Source: an uncultured Propioniciclava sp. (GTDB lineage Bacteria > Actinomycetota > Actinomycetes > Propionibacteriales > Propionibacteriaceae). Taken from it: DNA of 12,969 nucleotides. Of the stretch, positions 6,352 to 12,639 are shown piece after piece. The stretch spans positions 1 through 12,969 of the forward strand of contig CALMPQ010000344.1 of the NCBI GenBank assembly GCA_937872005.1. The letters run 5' to 3'. Position numbers and translations under genes: made by a program. Position 1 is the stretch's first letter; each line of letters starts with the position of its first letter. Below the pieces are notes generated by a model, which saw only the letters and a list, made by a program, of their open reading frames with translations, did no database searches and was not told the origin of the DNA.

Positions 6352-6688
6352 GCGGGTCCTGGCGGCGGTGTCGCTGGTGCCCCCGGGGCGCGTCGTGTCG
6401 TACGGCGATATCGGGGCGCTGACCGGCGTCGGCCCCCGCCAGGTGGGGGCGATCATGCGCGAGCACGGGGCGTCCGTGGCGTGGTGGCGGGTGGTCTCCC
6501 ACGACGGGACTCTGGCGCCGCTGGCGAAGGCGCGCGACCATTGGGCTGCGGAGGGGATCGTGGTGCGCCCGGACGGCCGGGGGTGCCGCATGCGGACCCA
6601 CCGCGCCGACCTCGCGGGGCTCGCCGGTGAGTACTTCCTGTTGGCGGGTGAGCGGGGATGGGATATAGTTGAGACATCAACTATCTGA
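6326..6688 (+). CDS. Alkyltransferase-like protein (ATL), MGMT family without catalytic cysteine
   Basis: A 120-residue protein matching the DNA-binding domain of O6-alkylguanine-DNA alkyltransferase. VPPGRVVSYGDIGALTG (18-34) supplies the conserved tyrosine Y26, and GPRQVGAIMREH (36-47) supplies the recognition helix with arginine R38. The active-site motif PCHRV is replaced by AWWRV (52-56), with tryptophan W53 where the alkyl-accepting cysteine should be. Proteins of this type (ATLs) bind O6-alkylguanine without repairing it and pass the lesion to nucleotide excision repair. The only cysteine, C87, is outside the active site. The gene overlaps the MFS transporter by 26 bases in another frame, so it is probably translated from the same mRNA. 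Its 3' end carries the promoter and palindrome assigned to the next gene. Confidence 0.9.
   Translation: MTSLPPAAERVLAAVSLVPPGRVVSYGDIGALTGVGPRQVGAIMREHGASVAWWRVVSHDGTLAPLAKARDHWAAEGIVVRPDGRGCRMRTHRADLAGLAGEYFLLAGERGWDIVETSTI
6641..6669 (+). promoter_or_regulatory. Sigma-70-type promoter of the dioxygenase gene
   Basis: A -35 element TTGGCG at 6641-6646 and a -10 element TATAGT at 6664-6669 are separated by exactly 17 bases. This is the best consensus promoter in the window and lies inside the end of the ATL gene. The predicted start near 6676 leaves a leader of about 23 bases with GAGGAG at 6687-6692, six bases before the dioxygenase ATG. Confidence 0.65.
6665..6684. promoter_or_regulatory. 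Perfect palindrome overlapping the -10: likely MarR-type operator
   Basis: ATAGTTGA (6665-6672) and TCAACTAT (6677-6684) are perfect reverse complements with a 4-base spacer GACA. The AT-rich element stands out from the GC-rich surroundings. It covers most of the -10 and the predicted transcription start, so a bound dimer would block initiation. GTTGA half-sites in inverted orientation resemble those known for MarR-family repressors such as MexR. No such regulator is encoded in this window. Confidence 0.65.
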
Positions 6689-6698
6689 GGAGTGACCG

Positions 6699-7475
6699 AT
6701 GAGCGAGCGCCAGCCCGTCTTCTTTCTGAGCCACGGCGCCCCGCCGCTGGCCGACGACGCCACGTGGACCCGGCAGCTGCACGACTGGTCCGCCCGCGTC
6801 GAGAAGCCCAAGAACGTCCTCATGGTGTCGGCCCACTGGGAGAACCAGCCGGTGACCGTCTCGTCCACCCGCGAGGGGACGCCCCTGGTCTACGACTTCT
6901 GGGGTTTCCCGCAGAAGTACTACGACGTCACCTATGACGCGCCCGTCGCGCCCGAGCTCGCTGCCCGGGTTGCGGGGTTGGTCGACGGTCCCGTCCACCA
7001 GGACCCCGACCGCGGCCTGGACCACGGCGCCTACGTGCCGATGGTGGAGCTGTTCCCCGAGGCCGACGTGCCGGTGGTGCAGATGTCGCTGCCGACGCTC
7101 GACCCCACGGGGCTGTACGAACTCGGCAAGCGCCTCGCGCCGCTGCGCGACGAGGGCACCCTCATCATCGGCTCGGGCTTCACCACGCACAACCTGCGCT
7201 GGTTCAACCCCCGCGCCGGCGCGGACGCGCCCGCCCCGGCCCCGTCGACCGAGTTCGACCACTGGGCCGCCGAGGCGCTGGAGCGCCGCGACATCGACGC
7301 GATCCTGAACTTCGAGATGCTGGCGCCGGCCGCCCACGAGGCGCACCCGCGCACCGAGCACTGGGCGCCGCTCTATGTGTCGCTCGGGGCCGCCGAGGCG
7401 ACCGGCCATGAGAACGAGGTGGCCGTCGACGGCTTCTGGTACGGCCTGTCCAAGCGGTCCTGGCAGTTCAACTGA
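6699..7475 (+). CDS. LigB/YgiD-type (DODA) extradiol ring-opening dioxygenase
   Basis: A 258-residue class III extradiol dioxygenase of the 4,5-DOPA-dioxygenase/YgiD group, which cleaves catechol rings next to the hydroxyls using a metal ion. The three metal ligands seen in this family are present: H12 in FLSHGAPP, H46 in SAHWE and H221 in EHWAPLYV. The catalytic histidine H109 lies in GLDHGAYVP, and H164 in TTHNLRWF is also conserved. It is soluble and has no signal peptide. The start is fixed by GAGGAG six bases before ATG. Upstream lie a promoter and palindromic operator candidate, so it is probably induced on its own rather than only read through from the ATL gene. The natural substrate is unknown; small catechols or quinone-related compounds are inferred from the family. 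Confidence 0.92.
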   Translation: MSERQPVFFLSHGAPPLADDATWTRQLHDWSARVEKPKNVLMVSAHWENQPVTVSSTREGTPLVYDFWGFPQKYYDVTYDAPVAPELAARVAGLVDGPVHQDPDRGLDHGAYVPMVELFPEADVPVVQMSLPTLDPTGLYELGKRLAPLRDEGTLIIGSGFTTHNLRWFNPRAGADAPAPAPSTEFDHWAAEALERRDIDAILNFEMLAPAAHEAHPRTEHWAPLYVSLGAAEATGHENEVAVDGFWYGLSKRSWQFN

Positions 7476-7489
7476 GCCTCGCGGCTCAG
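7472..7489. terminator. Hairpin spanning both stop codons of two convergent genes
   Basis: CTGAGCC (7472-7478) and GGCTCAG (7483-7489) form a perfect 7-bp stem with the 4-base loop TCGC. The dioxygenase stop TGA is in the left arm and the lipoprotein stop is in the right arm on the other strand. No T-run follows in either direction, so classical intrinsic termination is uncertain, but actinobacterial hairpins without T-tracts can act as terminators. Confidence 0.45.
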
Positions 7490-8358
7490 GCGCGTCGGAT
7501 CAGCGGGTCGTACTCGACGAACAGCGCCACCCTCGGGCCGACCGCGTCGGCGACCTTGGCGCGCAGGTCAGGGGTGTCGGCCAGCACGGTGACGGTGAGC
7601 GCCACCTGCCCGTTCCTCACGGTCATCCCGCTGCCGGTCGCCTCGGTGCCGAGTGCCTCGTGCAGTCGCCGCTGGGCCGTGATGAGCTCCGGTTCGGAGG
7701 GGCCGTCGGTGTGGGCCACGCAGACGGCTGTGTCGACCTGCGACCGGAGGATCCGCTCGGCCTCGGCCGCGCCACCCGTCACGAGCACGTTGAAGAAGGC
7801 CTCACCCATGAACTCCTCGCCGCGCGGCTCCTTCGTGTAGCCCACCCAGACCGTCTGGACGCCGGGCAGGCTCGCGACGGCCTCCTGGGTGGCCTGCATC
7901 TGCTCGGGGGTGGTGATGGGGGTCCCCGTGGGCTGCTCGCAGGCCTGGCCGAAGTCGAGGTCCTCGGCGTCGCTGGGCTTGGCGGGTTCGGCCGAGCGGA
8001 CCTTGAAGGTCGTCCCGTCCCACGTGCCGGTGACGTCGAGGTGGTCGGTGAAGCGGATGCCGTTCACCTCCACGCCCGTCGGGAGGTCGGCCCACGCGAT
8101 ACCCGCGACGGGGAGTTGCGCGCCGCCGCACTGCGGCGGGTAGGACGTCAGGAGGCCGCCGAGGCACAGGAACAGTGGCCGCTCGGCTGTTTCGAAGAAG
8201 GTGCCGGACGCGGTGACGAGATCGTCGGCGGCGAGCGTCGAGGGCGCAGGGGAGGGCGCCCGGGGTGGTGGCACGGGGGCGGGCGTGCCGGGCGTCGTGG
8301 CGCAGGCGGCCAGGGGCAGCAACGCCAACGCGGCGAGGATGGGGGCCAAGCGCTTCAT
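7486..8358 (-). CDS. Lipoprotein of unknown function
   Basis: A 290-residue secreted protein. MKR and a hydrophobic stretch are followed by the lipobox LAAC, with the lipidated cysteine at residue 19, so it is expected on the outer face of the cytoplasmic membrane. A Thr/Pro-rich spacer (21-42) leads into the folded part. Four further cysteines (FLCLGG, PPQCGG, GQACEQ and AVCVAH) could form two disulfides. The N-terminal half includes a short beta-rich segment around GIRFTDHLDVTGTWDGTTF, like an immunoglobulin or OB-type strand pattern. The rest has two similar alpha/beta stretches, including AQRRLHEALGTEATGSGMTVRNGQVALTV. I do not recognise a named family. A GGGAGG site six bases before ATG supports the start. 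It lies 59 bases downstream of the symporter gene and may be on the same transcript. Confidence 0.8.
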   Translation of the reverse strand: MKRLAPILAALALLPLAACATTPGTPAPVPPPRAPSPAPSTLAADDLVTASGTFFETAERPLFLCLGGLLTSYPPQCGGAQLPVAGIAWADLPTGVEVNGIRFTDHLDVTGTWDGTTFKVRSAEPAKPSDAEDLDFGQACEQPTGTPITTPEQMQATQEAVASLPGVQTVWVGYTKEPRGEEFMGEAFFNVLVTGGAAEAERILRSQVDTAVCVAHTDGPSEPELITAQRRLHEALGTEATGSGMTVRNGQVALTVTVLADTPDLRAKVADAVGPRVALFVEYDPLIRRA

Positions 8359-8417
8359 CGGGACCTCCCGGGTTCGGACACAACCATGTCACGCCCCGGT
8401 AGGCCCGATCGTTGCAC

Positions 8418-9620
8418 TCAGCCGGGGATGCCGTCGAGCGCCGCGGTGGGCTGCTCGTTGATCCTGCCGGCGCTCAACTTGTCGACGACCATCGCGATGG
8501 CCGCGTCGCCGGTGACGTTGGTCGCGGTGCCGAAGCTGTCGATCGCGATGTAGGTGGCGATCATCAGGCCGACCATCGGCTCGGTGAAGCCCAGCATCGA
8601 GCTCAACAGGCCGGCGGCCGTCATGATCGCGCCACCCGGGACGCCGGGGGCGGCCACCATCGTGATGCCCAGCATGAACACTAAGCCGATCATCAGCGGC
8701 AGGTCGATCGGCATGCCCGAGAGCACCATGATGGCCAGCGAGAACGCGGTGATCTTCACCGTCGACCCCGCGAGGTGGATGGTCGCGCAGAGCGGGATCA
8801 CGAACGACGCCACGGCCGGGGTGATGCCGACCTTGATGGCCTGGCGCAGCGTGACGGGGATCGTGGCCGCCGACGACGACGTGCCCAGCGCGGTGGCGTA
8901 GGCCGGCAGCATCGTGCCGAGCGCCTTGATGGGGTTGTGGCCCGAGATGGCTCCCGCGAGGCCGTACTGCACGAGCAGCACCACGACGGTGAGCGCGAAC
9001 ACCAGCAGGATGACGCCGACGAAGGTGACGATGATGTTCCAGACCTGGCCGGCCACGGTCATGTTCAGGAAGATGCCGAAGATGTAGAGCGGCAGCAACG
9101 GGATGATGATCGCCGAGATCGTCTTCTCCACGATCTGGCGCATCTCGACGAAGCCGTTGAGCAGGGTCGTGCCGTTGATGAGCGTGAGGCCGACACCGAC
9201 CACGAATGACAGCACCAGCGCGGTCATGACGCCGAACACGGGGGTCATCTCGATGGTGAAGTAGGGCGTGAGCAGGGCGTCCTCGGGGTTGCCGAGGGTG
9301 CCGGGGCCCGAGTCGGGGCGCAGCATGAGCGGGAAGACCGTCGTGCCGACCGCCAGTGCGAGGAAGCCCGCGAACAGCGTCGAGCCGTAGGCGATGGCCG
9401 CCGTGATGCCGAGCCACTTGCCGGCGCCGCGGCCGAGCTCGGAGATCGCCGGGGTGATCAGCGCGATGATGATGAGCGGGATGATGAAGCTCAGGAAGTT
9501 CCCGAACAGGCCGTTGAACGTCACGAAGACGCGCGCGACCGACTCGGGGAAGAACAGCCCGCAGACGATGCCGAGCGCGATGGCGATGAGGATGCGTGGC
9601 AGCAGCCCGACCTTCTTCAT
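8418..9620 (-). CDS. Dicarboxylate/amino-acid:cation symporter (DAACS/GltP-like)
   Basis: A 400-residue membrane protein of the glutamate-transporter fold. The serine-rich hairpin-1 tip TSSSA (247-251), the hairpin-2 tip APGVPGG (324-330) and the eighth-helix NVTGD (368-372) are all present, so it is a complete elevator-type symporter. Two key places differ from the classic aspartate/glutamate carriers. The NMDGT sodium-site motif of helix 7 is IHLAG (281-285). The arginine that grips the substrate side-chain carboxylate in the archaeal homologue GltPh is a glycine (G364), while the preceding aspartate D361 remains. Substrate and ion coupling therefore probably differ from those of aspartate transporters. 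The start follows AGGGGG at five bases, within the palindrome GGGGGCCCCC. It is 42 bases downstream of an MFS transporter. Confidence 0.93.
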   Translation of the reverse strand: MKKVGLLPRILIAIALGIVCGLFFPESVARVFVTFNGLFGNFLSFIIPLIIIALITPAISELGRGAGKWLGITAAIAYGSTLFAGFLALAVGTTVFPLMLRPDSGPGTLGNPEDALLTPYFTIEMTPVFGVMTALVLSFVVGVGLTLINGTTLLNGFVEMRQIVEKTISAIIIPLLPLYIFGIFLNMTVAGQVWNIIVTFVGVILLVFALTVVVLLVQYGLAGAISGHNPIKALGTMLPAYATALGTSSSAATIPVTLRQAIKVGITPAVASFVIPLCATIHLAGSTVKITAFSLAIMVLSGMPIDLPLMIGLVFMLGITMVAAPGVPGGAIMTAAGLLSSMLGFTEPMVGLMIATYIAIDSFGTATNVTGDAAIAMVVDKLSAGRINEQPTAALDGIPG

Positions 9621-9662
9621 GGGGGCCCCCTGGGTGTGGTGCCGGATGGTGACCAGCGAAGA

Positions 9663-10976
9663 CTAAGGGGTCGCGACCAGTTCGCGCGCGCGGTTGCGCG
9701 AGTTGGGGATCGTCAGCACCACGAGCGCCGCCCCGATGCAGAGCACCGCCGCGCCCTGCCAGGCGCCCAGGTAGGTGCCGTGTTGCGTGCGCAGCACCCC
9801 GGCGAGCGTGGCGCCGGCACCCGCCCCGATCATGTGGGAGGCGAACACCCAGCCGAACACGACCCCGGAGCGTTCGGCGCCGAAGTGCTGCCGGCACAGG
9901 GCGACGGTCGGCGGGACGGTCGCCACCCAGTCGAGCCCGTAGAAGACGATGAAGAACCACAGGCCGACGCCGATGCTGGCGTCCATGACGACGGGCAGCG
10001 CGAACAGCGCGATGCCGCGGCCCGCGTAGTAGATCGCCAGCAGGATGCGGGAGTCGACGCGGTCGGTCAGCCACCCGGACGCCACCGTCCCGATGATGTC
10101 GAACGCCCCGATCATCGCGAGCAGGGTCGCCGCGACGGTGGGCGCCATGCCGAAGTCGTCAGCGGCCGGGATGAAGTGGGTCTGCATCAGCCCGTTCGTG
10201 CTCCACCCGCAGACGAAGAAGCTCAGCACCAAGGGCCAGAACGGCCAGCGGCGGCTCGCGTCCCGCAGCGTGGTGAGCGCGAGCACCATCGGTCCGGACG
10301 CCGCGGGCGCGGGCTGGTCGGGGGTCGGGTGCGGGGCGAGGTCGGGCGGGAGCGGGGCGTCCAGGGTGAGGTCGGCGGCGCCGAGCGGGCGCAGGCCGAC
10401 GTCGGCGGGCCGGTCGCTGAGCAGCCAGAGCACGAACGGCACCAGGGCCAGCGACGCGAACGCGACCGTGCCCGCGGCCCAGCGCCAGCCGGGCCCATCG
10501 GCCAGCACGGCGATGAGGGGGAGGAAGCTCAGCTGGCCGGTCGCGTTGGCCGCCGAGAAGATGCCGATCACGAGGCCGCGGTGGGCCTCGAACCAGCGGT
10601 TGGCCACGATCGCGCCGAGCACGAGCGCCATCGCGCCCGTGCCGACCCCGATGAACAGGCCCCACAGCACCCACAGGTGCCACGGGTCGGTCATCACGGT
10701 GGTGAGCAGGCTGGCGATGCCGACGACGGTCAGCGCGGCGGCCACGGTGCGGCGCACGCCCCACCGCTCCATGATCGCGGCAGCGAACGGGGCGGTCAGC
10801 CCGTAGAGCACGAGGTTCAGCGACACCGCGCCCGACGTGGTGGTGCGGGACCAGCCGAACTCCTGCTCGATGGGGATGAACAACACCCCGGTGCTGGACC
10901 GGAACGCGGCCGCGCTGACCAGCGCGAGCAGCGTCACGAACGCCACCCACCACGCGCGGTGCACCGACCTGGCCAT
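9663..10976 (-). CDS. MFS transporter, monocarboxylate/oxalate-formate-antiporter-like
   Basis: A 437-residue protein with about twelve membrane segments in two halves, split by a Pro/Ala-rich cytoplasmic loop near residues 200-232. FIPIEQEFGWSRTTTSGA in the first external region and the post-helix-6 LLSDRPADVGLRPLG are characteristic of the monocarboxylate-porter/OFA-type branch of the major facilitator superfamily. The A-motif-like GWLTDRVDSR appears in the second half. Substrate is unknown, and small organic acids are a family-based guess. I start at the ATG at 10976 because GGAGGT (10986-10981) stands four bases upstream. The in-frame GTG at 10982 would overlap this ribosome site. It probably heads an operon with the symporter and lipoprotein. 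Confidence 0.9.
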   Translation of the reverse strand: MARSVHRAWWVAFVTLLALVSAAAFRSSTGVLFIPIEQEFGWSRTTTSGAVSLNLVLYGLTAPFAAAIMERWGVRRTVAAALTVVGIASLLTTVMTDPWHLWVLWGLFIGVGTGAMALVLGAIVANRWFEAHRGLVIGIFSAANATGQLSFLPLIAVLADGPGWRWAAGTVAFASLALVPFVLWLLSDRPADVGLRPLGAADLTLDAPLPPDLAPHPTPDQPAPAASGPMVLALTTLRDASRRWPFWPLVLSFFVCGWSTNGLMQTHFIPAADDFGMAPTVAATLLAMIGAFDIIGTVASGWLTDRVDSRILLAIYYAGRGIALFALPVVMDASIGVGLWFFIVFYGLDWVATVPPTVALCRQHFGAERSGVVFGWVFASHMIGAGAGATLAGVLRTQHGTYLGAWQGAAVLCIGAALVVLTIPNSRNRARELVATP

Positions 10977-10980
10977 CGCC

Positions 10981-10986
10981 ACCTCC
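10981..10986 (-). promoter_or_regulatory. Ribosome binding site deciding the MFS start
   Basis: GGAGGT on the minus strand lies immediately before the bases GGCG and the ATG at 10976. It would be disrupted as a ribosome site for the GTG at 10982, so the protein is two residues shorter than the longest open frame. Confidence 0.7.
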
Positions 10987-10993
10987 GGGCAGG

Positions 10994-10999
10994 AGTGTA
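10994..10999 (-). promoter_or_regulatory. Putative -10 hexamer for the MFS-symporter transcript
   Basis: TACACT on the minus strand matches TAnnnT (4 of 6 consensus bases). The predicted start near 10987 would leave a very short leader that begins just before the GGAGGT ribosome site. No clear -35 is seen. Confidence 0.4.
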
Positions 11000-11050
11000 G
11001 GGCGATGCGGCCGGGCGGGGGAGGGACTGCCCAGACGTCCTGATCGTCCG

Positions 11051-11056
11051 TAGGCT
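11051..11056 (+). promoter_or_regulatory. Putative -10 hexamer for leaderless DUF1801-like gene
   Basis: TAGGCT with exactly 6 bases before the ATG at 11063, so the mRNA could begin at the A of the start codon. No Shine-Dalgarno sequence is present and no clear -35 is visible. Confidence 0.5.
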
Positions 11057-11062
11057 GGGCGC

Positions 11063-11425
11063 ATGGCTGACACCCCTGAGGACTACCTCGCGGACGCCCC
11101 CGAGGCCGGTCGCCCCTGGCTGGAGGAGTTCTGGGCCCACGTCCGGGGCCGAAACCCCGACCTGGAGCTCGTCATGTTCCGGTCGACGCCGATGTTCAGG
11201 TTCGGGCCGTCCTACACCAAGGACGGCTACGTGATGTTCACCACCGCCGCGAAGCACTTCAGCGCGCACGCGCTCGAGTTCGACCTCGTCGCGGAGACGA
11301 AGGAGAAGATCGAGGGCGCGTTCGGCGGCAAGGGCTGCGTCAGCGTGAAGTATGACAACGAGGCCGCCAAGCCCGCCCTGAAGGAGTTCGTCGACGAGGC
11401 GCTGCGCCGTCGCGGCTTCCTGTGA
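11063..11425 (+). CDS. DUF1801-like small protein (YdhG-type fold)
   Basis: A 120-residue soluble protein. The pattern EDYLADAPEAGRPWLEEF near the N-terminus, STPMFRFG (41-48) and GYVMFTTAAKHFSAHAL (55-71) is the layout of DUF1801/YdhG-type proteins, a small alpha/beta family that includes the bacillibactin-related iron chaperone Fra. Most members have no known role. The start is taken as the ATG at 11063, which has no ribosome site but has a well-placed TAGGCT hexamer. It ends only 4 bases from the end of the convergent response-regulator gene. Function within this organism cannot be inferred from its neighbours. Confidence 0.75.
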   Translation: MADTPEDYLADAPEAGRPWLEEFWAHVRGRNPDLELVMFRSTPMFRFGPSYTKDGYVMFTTAAKHFSAHALEFDLVAETKEKIEGAFGGKGCVSVKYDNEAAKPALKEFVDEALRRRGFL

Positions 11426-11429
11426 CCTC

Positions 11430-12086
11430 TCACGGGTTGACCAGGCCCGCCTCCCGCGCCAGCAGGGCGAGGTGGACACGGTCGGTGGCTCCGGTCTTGT
11501 CCAGGATCACCGACACCTGGTTGCGGACCGTCTTCTCGGCCAGCGCCAACCGCGCCGCGACCGCGGCGTTGGTGAGGCCGGCGGCGACCAGACGCACGAC
11601 CTGCACCTCACGCGGCGACAGCCGGTGGAACGGGGCCGGCGGCCGCCGCCCCTCCTCGGCCAGCACCGCCGAGACGTCCAGGTGCGGGCCGAGCACCAGC
11701 CCACCGTTGGCGACGGTGTGCAGCGATGACACGATCGTCTCGGGGTCGGTCTCCTTCACGAGGTAGCCGGACGCCCCCGCCGCGAGTGCGCCGCGCGCCG
11801 TGTCCCCCGACGACGTCATGGTCAGGATCAACACCCGGCAGCCCGGCACGAGGGCCCGGACGCGCGTGGTGAGGTCGATGCCGTCTCCGTCGGGAAGACC
11901 CAGGTCCAACACCGCGAGGGAGGGCTGCTCCTGGGCCATGGCGTCCAGGGCCGTGGCGCACGAGTCGGCCTCGACGACGCGCTCGATCCAGTGTTGCGCG
12001 GAGAGGAGCGCGACCAGGCCGGCGCGGAACACGGGGTGGTCGTCGACCACCAGGACGACCTGGCGAGGGGTGGTCTCCTCCGGCAT
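11430..12086 (-). CDS. NarL/LuxR-type two-component response regulator
   Basis: A 218-residue DNA-binding regulator. The receiver domain (about 9-125) has the acidic pair D15-D16 in VVDDHPVFRAG, the phosphorylation site D61 in VLDLGLPDGDGI, the switch threonine T89 in ILTMTSS and the conserved lysine K111 in YLVKETD. The output domain (about 154-214) is a complete LuxR-type helix-turn-helix: LSPREVQVVRLVAAGLTNAA, then ARLALAEKTVRNQVSVILDKTGATDR. The frame is open upstream to 12572 but that part is antisense to the neighbour. The start MPEETTPRQ at 12086 fits the family and lies 7 bases after a TAGGCT hexamer, with no ribosome site. The divergent locus encodes a membrane protein that is probably its sensor kinase. 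Confidence 0.93.
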   Translation of the reverse strand: MPEETTPRQVVLVVDDHPVFRAGLVALLSAQHWIERVVEADSCATALDAMAQEQPSLAVLDLGLPDGDGIDLTTRVRALVPGCRVLILTMTSSGDTARGALAAGASGYLVKETDPETIVSSLHTVANGGLVLGPHLDVSAVLAEEGRRPPAPFHRLSPREVQVVRLVAAGLTNAAVAARLALAEKTVRNQVSVILDKTGATDRVHLALLAREAGLVNP

Positions 12087-12093
12087 GGTGCTG

Positions 12094-12099
12094 AGCCTA
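12094..12099 (-). promoter_or_regulatory. Putative -10 hexamer for leaderless response-regulator transcript
   Basis: TAGGCT on the minus strand, 7 bases before the ATG at 12086. It is the fourth gene in the window with this hexamer at this distance and without a Shine-Dalgarno sequence. Confidence 0.5.
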
Positions 12100-12112
12100 G
12101 GGGGTGCCCCTG

Positions 12113-12141
12113 TTGGGAAGGGGGGCGGGCGGTCATACTGT
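12113..12141 (+). promoter_or_regulatory. Putative promoter for the unknown protein and sensor kinase
   Basis: TTGGGA at 12113-12118 and TACTGT at 12136-12141 are 17 bases apart. An overlapping alternative -10, CATACT at 12134-12139, has 15-base spacing. The predicted start near 12148 gives a leader of about 20 bases containing GGAGGT four bases before the ATG at 12169. It is back to back with the regulator promoter in an 82-base gap. Confidence 0.4.
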
Positions 12142-12168
12142 CTGCCATTCATCCCCGTGGAGGTCACG

Positions 12169-12639
12169 ATGCCCAGATCAGAACTCACCCTCGACGCCCT
12201 GGTCCTCACCCTGTGTGCGGACGACGGATGGCTCCACGCCGGCACTGTCGCCGAGACCATCGAGCATGCCGAGCACCACCGGGGGGAGGACGCCGGCGAC
12301 CATGGACCCGATCGGGTCGACTTCTTCGACGTGACCGGTCGACGCCTCGAACCCGTCGTGGGCCACGACCTCGTCGTCCGGGGCTTCGTGCCGGCCAGCG
12401 GGCGCCCGGCCCCGGCCCGCGTCAAGGCCCGGGTCAACGCCGTCCTCGATCGCGCCGAGGTGTACCTGGAGGCCCACCCGGGCGGCACCGGACGCCCGTG
12501 GCCCGCCGGCCGCACCGTGCCGCGCCCCAACGGGAGCCTCGCCGACGTCGTCGAGAGGTTGCGCGCCTCCACCCGACAACTCGATCAGGGCCACGCGGCC
12601 GGTTGGTTCCACAACCTGTTGCACGCGATCGGGGTATGA
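12169..12639 (+). CDS. Unrecognised 156-residue protein in a two-component locus
   Basis: I do not recognise a family. The protein is soluble, with no signal peptide or membrane segment. Residues 1-72 contain a hydrophobic start (ALVLTLCADDGWLHAGTVAE), a short His/Glu/Asp-rich stretch (EHAEHHRGEDAGDH, 32-45) and a beta-like segment (VDFFDVTGRRLEPVVG). After a basic/proline linker there are two predicted helices, RVKARVNAVLDRAEVYLEAH (84-103) and SLADVVERLRASTRQLDQ (123-140), and a C-terminus WFHNLLHAIGV. GGAGGT lies four bases before ATG. Its stop overlaps the next start as ATGA, so it is translated with the probable sensor kinase and may be an accessory or a regulatory target of that system. 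Confidence 0.75.
   Translation: MPRSELTLDALVLTLCADDGWLHAGTVAETIEHAEHHRGEDAGDHGPDRVDFFDVTGRRLEPVVGHDLVVRGFVPASGRPAPARVKARVNAVLDRAEVYLEAHPGGTGRPWPAGRTVPRPNGSLADVVERLRASTRQLDQGHAAGWFHNLLHAIGV

Noticed and set aside
8394..8427. CCCCGG and CCGGGG as a terminator after the symporter
   Set aside because: The arms are only 6 bases and the loop is 22 bases with no T-run; it overlaps the symporter end and is likely chance in GC-rich DNA.
9621..9630. Palindrome GGGGGCCCCC before the symporter start
   Set aside because: It has no loop, so it cannot fold on itself well, and it is short enough to be chance; the G-run more simply serves as a ribosome site.
8389..10074. 561-codon minus-strand frame rich in Arg, His and Pro overlapping the symporter and MFS genes
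   Set aside because: It is an alternate frame of two well-supported transporter genes, with no domain of its own.
9636..11000. 454-codon plus-strand frame opposite the MFS gene
   Set aside because: It is the antisense shadow of the MFS transporter; it is low-complexity and charged, and has no start signal.
11421..11435. Possible terminator between the DUF1801-like and response-regulator genes
   Set aside because: Only 4 bases separate the two stop codons and I see no stem-loop across the junction.
12099..12111. AGGGG-GTG-CCCCT inverted repeat in the regulator/unknown-protein gap
   Set aside because: Five-base G/C arms are expected by chance at this base composition, and there is no second supporting site.
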